DNA from: Pseudomonadota bacterium
GTDB taxonomy: Bacteria; Pseudomonadota; Alphaproteobacteria; Rhizobiales; Devosiaceae
Assembly (NCBI GenBank): GCA_023393475.1
Contig: JAEWLC010000049.1
Span: 1-8,162, forward strand
DNA length: 8,162 bases
Reading direction: 5' to 3'
The notes under the pieces are model-generated. The model was not told where the DNA came from. It was given only the letters and a program-made list of their open reading frames with translations, and searched no databases. Both the position numbers and the translations under genes were made by a program. Positions 1 through 5,794 of the stretch are shown piece after piece; positions within the stretch are counted from its first letter, which is position 1, and every line of letters begins with the position of its first letter.

Positions 1-174
1 GCGAACCGGATCATGCCGCGCGTGCTTTGGGCCTGGACCAGCCCGACGGCCGACCCACCCAACCTCCACCGCACCAACCACTCGTCATGATCTCGCTTCG
101 GTGCAGCGGACGAGGGGGAGAATCGCACGGGTCTGGGGTGAGGGGGATTAGTTTGTGAGGCCGGTGTTTGTGGT

Positions 175-292
175 CCCCCTCATCCGCCCTTCGGGCACCT
201 TCTCCCACGAGGGGAGAAGGCCACCCCGCCGACATCCCAGTCGGGCCTTCTCCCTTGATGGGAGAAGGTGTGAAGCCCGGATGAGGGTGGGG
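175..292. repeat. Multi-palindrome intergenic repeat resembling rhizobial RIME-type elements
   Basis: An outer inverted repeat CCCTCATCCG (177-186) / CGGATGAGGG (278-287) encloses two hairpins with the same 9-bp stem, CCTTCTCCC / GGGAGAAGG, each with a 5-base loop: 198-206 with 212-220, and 246-254 with 260-268. A short hairpin GCCC-TTC-GGGC lies at 186-196. This nested palindromic design resembles the RIME-type mosaic elements known from rhizobia, which occur in many intergenic copies. That family link comes from memory. The element carries no ORF or transposase, so it would be a non-autonomous dispersed repeat. Transcribed RNA would fold strongly, so it could act as a terminator or stabiliser for an upstream transcript. 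Confidence 0.75.
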
Positions 293-380
293 TCGCGAAC
301 GAGGACCTCGCCCACCCGCCCGCGGGTCCGCCTCACCCGTCCCCCCGCGCCGCGCGCATGCCACGTTCGCGTGAGGGCTT

Positions 381-411
381 CTTTGCGCAAACACTGGTAC
401 TATGTTATGGG
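381..411 (+). promoter_or_regulatory. Possible rlmN promoter region (weak)
   Basis: This is the only relatively A/T-rich patch in the rlmN leader. It contains TTGCGC (383-388), which resembles a -35 box, and overlapping TATGTT (401-406) and TTATGG (405-410), which could serve as a -10 box. The TTGCGC-TTATGG pair is spaced by 16 bases but its -10 match is poor. The better -10 lookalike TATGTT is only 12 bases from TTGCGC. The call rests mainly on position (about 40-70 bases before the chosen start) and base composition. Confidence 0.25.
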
Positions 412-450
412 CCGCGCCTTATTGCGCCCGCTGAGAGAGCCGCCCGCATC

Positions 451-1674
451 ATGAGTATCGCCCTCGACCTCGACTATCATGCCCATGCCGACCGTCCCCG
501 TCCGGGGCGGCAGTCGCTTGTCGGCCTGATGAAGCCCGAGCTGCGCGACACGCTGATGGGCATCGGCCTCGACGAGCGCGAGGCCAAGATGCGCGCCTCG
601 CAGCTGTGGAACTGGATCTACCACAACGGCGTCACCGACTTCGACCGGATGACCAACATCCAGAAGGGTTTCCGGCAGAAGCTCGCCGACACGTTCCTGC
701 TCGACCGGCCCGAGATCGTCACCGAGCAGGTGTCGATCGACGGCACCCGCAAGTGGCTGTTCCGCTTCCGCGACCCCAAGAACCCGCTGCTGCCGCCGGT
801 TGATGTCGAGACCGTCTACATTCCCGAGGAAGACCGCGGGACGCTCTGCGTCTCCTCGCAGGTCGGCTGCTCGCTCACCTGCTCGTTCTGTCACACCGGC
901 ACGCAGAAGCTGGTCCGGAACCTCACCGCCGGCGAAATACTGGGCCAGGTCCTGATGGCGCGCGAGCGCCTCGGCGATTTCCCCGGCGGCGTGCGCCCGA
1001 CCGACGGTCTCGTCCCTGCCCCGCGCGGCTCGGGCGGCTCGGAAGGCGACAGCCGTGCCATCACCAATATCGTGATGATGGGCATGGGTGAGCCGCTCTA
1101 CAATTACGAGAACGTCAAGCAGGCCCTGCTGATCGCCTCCGACGAAGCCGGCATTTCGCTATCGAAGCGCCGCATCACGCTCTCGACCTCGGGCGTCGTG
1201 CCCTTCATCGAGCCGACCGGCTCCGAGATCGGCGTCATGCTGGCCATTTCGCTGCACGCCGTGCGCGACGACCTGCGCGACCTCCTGGTGCCGATCAACA
1301 AGAAGTATCCGCTGAAGGAACTGATCGAGGCCTGCCGCAACTATCCGGGCCTCTCGAACGCCCGCCGCATCACCTTCGAATACGTGATGCTGCGCGACAT
1401 CAACGATTCCGATGCCGACGCCCGCGAACTGGTGCGGCTGCTCGCCGGCATCCCGGCCAAGATCAACCTGATCCCCTTCAATCCCTGGCCGGGCACGAAC
1501 TATGAGTGCTCGACTTCGTCGCGCATCGAGCAGTTCGCCGACATCGTCAACCGCGCCGGCTATGCCTCGCCGGTCCGTACGCCGCGCGGCCGCGATATCT
1601 TCGCCGCCTGCGGGCAGCTGAAGAGCGCCACCGAGCGCTTGAGCAAGAAGGAGCGCGACGCGCTCACCGCATGA
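451..1674 (+). CDS. rlmN: Dual-specificity RNA methyltransferase RlmN (23S rRNA A2503 / tRNA A37 C2-methyltransferase)
   Basis: A 407-residue radical-SAM enzyme that methylates C2 of adenosine 2503 in 23S rRNA and, in the family, A37 of some tRNAs. The radical-SAM motif CxxxCxxC is C140, C144 and C147, which bind the 4Fe-4S cluster. C133 lies in the conserved segment LCVSSQVGC, and C387 in DIFAACGQL matches the methyl-carrying cysteine of E. coli RlmN (C355). GMGEPL is at 211-216. A 20-odd-residue Gly/Pro/Ser-rich insert precedes MMGMGEPL. Start: ATG at 451 is preceded by GAGAGAG (433-439) and gives the usual alphaproteobacterial length; the in-frame ATG at 358 would add 31 residues without family resemblance. 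The stop overlaps the next start (ATGA), so the two genes are probably cotranscribed. Identification is secure. Confidence 0.97.
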   Translation: MSIALDLDYHAHADRPRPGRQSLVGLMKPELRDTLMGIGLDEREAKMRASQLWNWIYHNGVTDFDRMTNIQKGFRQKLADTFLLDRPEIVTEQVSIDGTRKWLFRFRDPKNPLLPPVDVETVYIPEEDRGTLCVSSQVGCSLTCSFCHTGTQKLVRNLTAGEILGQVLMARERLGDFPGGVRPTDGLVPAPRGSGGSEGDSRAITNIVMMGMGEPLYNYENVKQALLIASDEAGISLSKRRITLSTSGVVPFIEPTGSEIGVMLAISLHAVRDDLRDLLVPINKKYPLKELIEACRNYPGLSNARRITFEYVMLRDINDSDADARELVRLLAGIPAKINLIPFNPWPGTNYECSTSSRIEQFADIVNRAGYASPVRTPRGRDIFAACGQLKSATERLSKKERDALTA

Positions 1675-3479
1675 GTCGGCAGGCTGCTCCCACCGTCGCC
1701 GACGCACTGACGCTGCTCCGGCGCGGTGAAACCGTGCTCGGTGCAGCCATGCTTGATACCGTGCTCAGGCACAATCCGCGCGACCCGGCAGCACTCGGTC
1801 TTGCCGGCGCCGTGACGCTGCAGCGCGGCGACGCCGCCCGCGCCATAGAATTGCTCACCCGCACCCTCGCGCTCGACCCCCGCGATGCGACGAGCCATTC
1901 CAACATCGCGCTCGCCTATATGCGCACCGGCCGAAATGCCGATGCGCGCCGGCATCTCGAACAGGCGCTTGCCCTGAAGCCGGACACGGTCGAGGCGCTG
2001 GTCAACCTCGCCCAGTTGCACCAGCAGGCCAACGACAGCCTTGCCGCCGAACCGCTCTTCCGCCGTGCCATCGCCGCGCGGCCGACGATGATCGAGGCCC
2101 ATACCGGTCTCGCTGGCGCCCTCGAAAAGCTCGGCCGGCCGGCCGAGGCGCTGGCCGCGATCAGCGAGGCGATCCGGCTGCAGCCGAGGTTCGCCCCGGC
2201 CTACCGGACACTTGGCCGCCTCAACGACATGCTCGGACAGTTCGAGGCGGCTATCGCCGCGCACCAGCGTGCCATCGAACTCGCACCCACTGACCCGCGC
2301 GGCCACGCCGACCTCGGCAACACCTACGGAGCCTTCGGCAAGCGCGAGGCCGCCATCGCCGAGTATCGCAAGGCGCTCGAGCTCGCCCCAGGCAATGCCG
2401 GCTACGAACGCCTGATCGGGCGCTTCGAGGCCGATACCGGCACGCTCGCCGACAAGCAGGCCCGCTTCGACGCCCCCGACACCCCGGCCGAACAGAAGCT
2501 CCATCTCGGCTTCGCCATCGGCAAGGCGCTCGAAGGGGCCGGCGACTACGCCGCCGCGTTCCGATATCTCGATGCCGCCAACCGCCTGCGGCGTGCCGGC
2601 TACAGCTACGATCCCGCCGATTCGGAAGCGGCTTTCGCCGAACTCGAAACTACGTTCACGCCGGAGCTCTTCGCCGCCCGCTCGGGCCACGGCGTCGAGG
2701 ATGCCACCCCGATCTTCGTTCTCGGCATGCCGCGCTCGAGCACCACGCTCGTCGAGCAGATCCTCGCCAGCCATCCCGATGTCACCGGCGCCGGTGAACT
2801 CGTGCTGTTGCGCGATCTCGTCATCGCCGCAAGCAGGCGGCGCCCGATCCACTATGACGAACTGCTGGCCGATCTATCCGATCAGGACCTCACCCAATTC
2901 GGCGCCGACTATGTCCGCCGGCTGCGTGGCTACGCGCCCGATGCGAAGTTCATCACCGACAAGATGCCGGGCAACTTCATGCTCATCGGCTTCATCGCGC
3001 TGACCATGCCCAATGCGAAGATCGTGCATTGTGTCCGCGATCCCGCCGATACCTGCGTCTCGATCTGGCGCAACTATTTCGCCACCCACCTCGGCTACGC
3101 CTACGATCTCGGCGAGATCGGCCACTACCACACGCTCTACCAGCGCCTGATGGCGCACTGGCACCGCGTGCTGCCGGGCCGGATCCACGACATCTCCTAC
3201 GAAGCGCTGGTTGCCGACCAGGAGGGCGAGACACTGAAGCTGCTCGACCATTGCGGCCTCGGCTTCGATCCGGCCTGCCTCGAGTTCCACCGCACCGAGC
3301 GCCCGGTCCACACCGCCAGCGCTGCCCAGGTCCGCTCGCCGATCAGCCGATCCTCGATCGGCATTGCCGACCACTACGGCGAGCTGCTGGCACCGCTGAG
3401 GGCGGCCCTTGCCGGCCACGCCATCGCGACGCCGCCGATGACGCAAAGCACAGCGCCGACGGCGAAGAGCGACCAGTAG
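1671..3479 (+). CDS. TPR-repeat sulfotransferase family protein (PAPS-dependent, acceptor unknown)
   Basis: A 602-residue two-domain protein. About residues 10-275 form six or seven tetratricopeptide repeats, visible as repeated Ala-rich helices ending in LALDP, LALKP, IRLQP, IELAP and LELAP; these usually bind protein partners. About 345-585 is a sulfotransferase domain. The 5'-phosphosulfate loop is MPRSSTTL (353-360), the 3'-phosphate motif is VRDPADTCVS (455-464), and ASHPDV...GAGE ends in E376. R355, E376, K431, R456 and S464 fall at the places and nearly the spacings of the key residues I recall for human tyrosylprotein sulfotransferase, so catalysis is likely; the acceptor cannot be told. 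The loop has Ser357 where the family normally has Gly. No signal peptide or membrane segment is seen. ATG 1671 overlaps the rlmN stop, suggesting translational coupling. The last 35 codons run antisense into the MFS gene. Confidence 0.93.
   Translation: MSRQAAPTVADALTLLRRGETVLGAAMLDTVLRHNPRDPAALGLAGAVTLQRGDAARAIELLTRTLALDPRDATSHSNIALAYMRTGRNADARRHLEQALALKPDTVEALVNLAQLHQQANDSLAAEPLFRRAIAARPTMIEAHTGLAGALEKLGRPAEALAAISEAIRLQPRFAPAYRTLGRLNDMLGQFEAAIAAHQRAIELAPTDPRGHADLGNTYGAFGKREAAIAEYRKALELAPGNAGYERLIGRFEADTGTLADKQARFDAPDTPAEQKLHLGFAIGKALEGAGDYAAAFRYLDAANRLRRAGYSYDPADSEAAFAELETTFTPELFAARSGHGVEDATPIFVLGMPRSSTTLVEQILASHPDVTGAGELVLLRDLVIAASRRRPIHYDELLADLSDQDLTQFGADYVRRLRGYAPDAKFITDKMPGNFMLIGFIALTMPNAKIVHCVRDPADTCVSIWRNYFATHLGYAYDLGEIGHYHTLYQRLMAHWHRVLPGRIHDISYEALVADQEGETLKLLDHCGLGFDPACLEFHRTERPVHTASAAQVRSPISRSSIGIADHYGELLAPLRAALAGHAIATPPMTQSTAPTAKSDQ
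3346..3362 (-). terminator. Hairpin just past the MFS stop (possible weak terminator, inside the sulfotransferase gene)
   Basis: A perfect 7-bp stem GCCGATC (3346-3352) / GATCGGC (3356-3362) with a 3-base loop begins 11 bases downstream of the MFS stop codon when read on the - strand. No U-rich tract follows on that strand, so it would be a poor intrinsic terminator; it could still protect the mRNA 3' end or slow the polymerase. It lies wholly within sulfotransferase codons, so it may also be a chance result of the repeated GATCGGC-like codons in this stretch. Confidence 0.3.
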
Positions 3480-4633
3480 CCGAAGGCCTCGGCCCACACT
3501 CCGGTCCCGAGCCCCGAAAGCAGCGCCCCGGCACTCATCGTGTTGCCGAACAGCGCCGACGCGATGCCCGCGCGGCCGGGCAGCATGTCCTGCAGCCGCG
3601 CCATGCCGACGATGCTGACGATGCCGATCGCGGCGGCCCGCGGAATCTGGCCCCAGTAGAGCGCGGCCAGCGTCGGCACGGCGAGGACGAGGACGAAATA
3701 GGCCACGAACAGCCCGAATCCGGCGAGCAGCAGCCCGCGGTGGTGCGACAGCGATGGCCGGACGACGAAGGCGCCCATGATGAACACTTCGAGCAGCGCG
3801 CAGAGCGACAGCAGGAGCCCGACATCGGCTTCGCTGCCCAGCTCCCGCACCACGACGACCGACATGGCATTGCCGCCCATCAGCATGGCGGTGTTGAAGG
3901 CGGTGAGCGCGATGACGGCGGGCGCCGTTGCCCGCACCACCTCGAGGGTCACCTTGGGCGGCGCGACGCCCGCATTGGGCTGCGGCCTGATCCCGCTGAG
4001 GGCGACGGTGACCAGTGCGATGACGCCGAGGACGGCAGAACCGAGAAACACCCCGGCAAAGCTCCAGGTTGCGACGAGCCCCGCCGCGATGGCCGGACCG
4101 ATGGCCCAGCCCAGCGACGACGTCATCCTGAGGCTGGCCATGCCGCGCACCGTGGCGTCGCTGCCGGCACGGTCGAGATAGCCCTTGGCGATGGCGAAGA
4201 GCAGCGGAAAGGTGGCGCTGCTGAGCCCGAACAGGACGACCGCAACGAGGTAGAGAGCCCAGGGCTCGGTGACCACGACGCAGAGCGCCGAAGCCCCGAT
4301 CTTGCCGACAAGGGAAAGATAGACCGGCCACATCCGGGCACGGCGATCGTGCATGTGGCCGAAGATCGTGGTGACGATGATGCCGGAGCCGGCCGCGAGC
4401 GTCAGAAACGCGCTGAGTTCGAGCGGCGACATGCCCAGTTTCTGGACGGCCAGCAGCGCCGTGTAGCTCCCCGCCATCGCCTCGGCGAGGACGGTCAGCA
4501 GCACGGCAAGCGTGGCCGGCGCGAAATAGGGCACCCTGTACAGGGCGAGGCTGGAACTGAAGGACACGTCGGTCTCGGAAAGGCGCGCGATTGCGCGGAA
4601 GGTCGGTGGCAGCAGTACCGATTGGGCAGGCAT
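3374..4633 (-). CDS. MFS transporter, SetA/SetB-like sugar efflux type
   Basis: A 419-residue major facilitator protein with about 12 hydrophobic segments, roughly at residues 36-62, 72-90, 103-121, 126-146, 172-189, 192-213, 236-253, 269-291, 300-319, 332-345, 358-376 and 386-406. The loop 2-3 motif is GHMHDRRAR (92-100), the usual charged MFS motif A. SLGWAIGP (173-180) and LQDMLPGRAG (347-356) followed by an FGNT...AG helix resemble E. coli SetA/SetB, which export sugars and analogues; this is from memory, and substrate cannot be deduced. Start: ATG at 4633 leaves a polar 30-residue N-terminus before helix 1, with only a weak GGGG upstream. It is divergent from the HAD gene across 43 bp. 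Its last 106 bases, which encode helix 12 and the tail, are antisense to the sulfotransferase 3' end. Confidence 0.9.
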   Translation of the reverse strand: MPAQSVLLPPTFRAIARLSETDVSFSSSLALYRVPYFAPATLAVLLTVLAEAMAGSYTALLAVQKLGMSPLELSAFLTLAAGSGIIVTTIFGHMHDRRARMWPVYLSLVGKIGASALCVVVTEPWALYLVAVVLFGLSSATFPLLFAIAKGYLDRAGSDATVRGMASLRMTSSLGWAIGPAIAAGLVATWSFAGVFLGSAVLGVIALVTVALSGIRPQPNAGVAPPKVTLEVVRATAPAVIALTAFNTAMLMGGNAMSVVVVRELGSEADVGLLLSLCALLEVFIMGAFVVRPSLSHHRGLLLAGFGLFVAYFVLVLAVPTLAALYWGQIPRAAAIGIVSIVGMARLQDMLPGRAGIASALFGNTMSAGALLSGLGTGVWAEAFGYWSLFAVGAVLCVIGGVAMAWPARAALSGASSSP

Positions 4634-4676
4634 GCTACAAGCACCCCATCCGGCCTAGCCGCACGACAGGAACGAC
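4634..4676. promoter_or_regulatory. Divergent 43-bp intergenic region between the MFS and HAD genes
   Basis: Both genes start outward from this gap. It carries a ribosome binding site for the HAD gene, AGGAA at 4668-4672, four bases before ATG 4677. On the - strand a weaker GGGG sits about 10 bases before the MFS start. The gap is too short for two full non-overlapping promoters, so they must overlap or reach into the facing coding region. I could not pick out a convincing -35/-10 pair. No operator-like palindrome is evident and no regulator gene is adjacent. Confidence 0.45.
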
Positions 4677-5375
4677 ATGCCCAACCTGACCACCATCGGC
4701 TTTGACGCCGACGACACGCTCTGGCACCACGAAAGGTACTTCGTCGCCACCAAGCAGGCCTTCGTCGACCTCCTCGCGCCCCATGCCGATCCGGAAAGTA
4801 CGGCAGACCGGCTGCACACGATCGAGATCGGCAATGTCGGCGACTACGGGTTCGGCGTGAAGAGCTTCACCCTCTCCATGGTCGAGACCGCCGTCGCCGT
4901 CACCGAAGGGCGGGTCCCGGCCAGCCTGATCGGCGAGATCGTCGAACTCGGCCGCGCCATGCTCACCCATCCGGTCGATCCCTTCCCCGGCGTGCACGAA
5001 ACGCTCGCCGCACTGCAGGGCAGCTACAAGCTGCTCGTCGTCACCCGCGGCGACCTCATCGACCAGGAGCGCAAGCTCGCCGCCTCGGGCCTACTCGGCT
5101 ATTTCGCCGAGATCGAGATCGTCTCCGACAAGACGAGGCCGGTCTACGAGCGCATCTTCAGCCGGCACGGCGACGGTGCGGCGCGGGCCATGATGATCGG
5201 CAACTCGATGCGGGCAGACGTGGTGCCCGCGATCGCTGCCGGGGCCTGGGGCATCCACGTGCCGTCGGAATATGTGTGGTCGCTCGACGTCGCCGAGGAG
5301 CCGGCCGACGGCACGCGTTTCCGCCGCCTGGCGCATATCGGCGAAGTGCTTCCCATCATCGCGGAGATCGGCTGA
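4677..5375 (+). CDS. HAD-superfamily hydrolase (probable phosphatase)
   Basis: A 232-residue cytoplasmic haloacid-dehalogenase-fold protein; most relatives are Mg2+-dependent phosphatases of small phosphorylated metabolites. Motif I is FDADDTLW, with nucleophile D10 and general acid D12. An alpha-helical cap occupies about residues 20-95. Motif II is VVTRGD with T123, motif III is K152 in VSDKTRPVY, and motif IV is GNSMRADVVPA (175-185), where D181 keeps the metal-binding role and N176 replaces the more common Asp. All catalytic elements are therefore present. The protein resembles the YjjG/phosphoglycolate-type HAD branch, but the substrate cannot be predicted. Start ATG 4677 has a good AGGAA site. 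The stop joins the GNAT start as TGATG, so the pair is likely one operon. Antisense and shifted frames here have no domain match. Confidence 0.93.
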   Translation: MPNLTTIGFDADDTLWHHERYFVATKQAFVDLLAPHADPESTADRLHTIEIGNVGDYGFGVKSFTLSMVETAVAVTEGRVPASLIGEIVELGRAMLTHPVDPFPGVHETLAALQGSYKLLVVTRGDLIDQERKLAASGLLGYFAEIEIVSDKTRPVYERIFSRHGDGAARAMMIGNSMRADVVPAIAAGAWGIHVPSEYVWSLDVAEEPADGTRFRRLAHIGEVLPIIAEIG

Positions 5376-5794
5376 TGAGCATCAGGCTCAAGCGCATGCA
5401 ACCAGGCGACGACCTCGATTTCTCCGAGGTCGCGCCCGATGTCTTCGACGAGCCTGTCCATCCCGACCGGGTCGAGGCCTACCTGAGCGAGCCCGGCCAC
5501 CTGATGATCCTCGCCTTCGATGACGATCGCGTCGTCGGCCAGTGCGCGGCGGTGATCCACCGCCACCCGGACAAGGTCGCCGAACTCTATGTCGACGAGG
5601 TCGGGACCGCCTCGAGCCACCTGCGCCAGGGCATCGCCACGAAGATGGTCGAGGCCATGTTTGACTGGGGGCGCGAACTCGGCTGCCGCGAAGCCTGGCT
5701 TGGCACCGAACTCGACAATGTCGAGGCCAACGGCCTCTACCTCAAGCTCGGCGGCAAGCAGCAGCACATGCACTACTATGAGTTCGAGCTCTAG
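5375..5794 (+). CDS. GNAT-family N-acetyltransferase
   Basis: A 139-residue acetyl-CoA-dependent acetyltransferase consisting of a single GNAT domain. Beta-4 is AELYVDEVGT (69-78), followed by the pyrophosphate-binding loop HLRQGIATKMV (82-92); the first position of the R/Q-x-x-G-x-G/A motif is Leu83 rather than Arg or Gln. ANGLYLKLGG (118-127) is the typical motif B helix. The C-terminal MHYYEFEL and overall layout recall the small AAC(3)-I aminoglycoside acetyltransferase branch, but that is resemblance from memory and does not show drug resistance. Start ATG 5375 shares one base with the HAD stop (TGATG), implying translational coupling; a longer in-frame start at 5276 would lie inside the HAD gene and adds an Arg-rich nonsense stretch. 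The stop is shared palindromically with the SulP gene. Confidence 0.9.
   Translation: MSIRLKRMQPGDDLDFSEVAPDVFDEPVHPDRVEAYLSEPGHLMILAFDDDRVVGQCAAVIHRHPDKVAELYVDEVGTASSHLRQGIATKMVEAMFDWGRELGCREAWLGTELDNVEANGLYLKLGGKQQHMHYYEFEL

Larger units (their letters stand above)
1..450. other. Intergenic region without a supportable gene, upstream of rlmN
   Basis: I see no convincing gene in these 450 bases. Open frames exist on both strands, for example one on + that enters from the left edge and stops at 156-158, and one on - covering most of the region. Their translations are rich in Pro, Arg and Gly with no recognisable domain, as expected from open frames in GC-rich noncoding DNA. The stretch holds a multi-palindrome repeat at about 175-292 and, at 381-411, the only clearly less GC-rich patch, just before rlmN. 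The tail of an upstream gene could lie in the first 90 to 150 bases, but nothing in the sequence lets me identify it. Confidence 0.6.

Noticed and set aside
175..292. Reading the repeated hairpins as a CRISPR array
   Set aside because: The copies are inverted stems in two hairpins, not regularly spaced direct repeats with unique spacers, and no cas gene is present.
11..394. 127-codon - strand frame in the region upstream of rlmN
   Set aside because: It reads through the palindromic repeat and has Pro/Gly/Arg-rich sequence with no family resemblance.
358..450. Longer rlmN start at ATG 358
   Set aside because: Adds 31 residues unlike RlmN N-termini and would place the putative promoter patch inside the gene; ATG 451 fits the family length.
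1560..2852. Long antisense open frame (430 codons) opposite rlmN and the sulfotransferase
   Set aside because: It is a by-product of GC-rich codon bias; its translation has no domain, while the opposite strand encodes clear RlmN and TPR motifs.
2874..4331. Open frame of 485 codons on the - strand across the sulfotransferase/MFS junction
   Set aside because: Arg/Ala/Gly-rich translation without motifs; it crosses two genes supported by conserved domains.
3029..4705. Open frame of 558 codons on the + strand opposite the MFS gene
   Set aside because: Highly charged low-complexity translation (His/Arg/Asp/Gly) typical of the complement of a membrane protein gene; no domain and no plausible start context.
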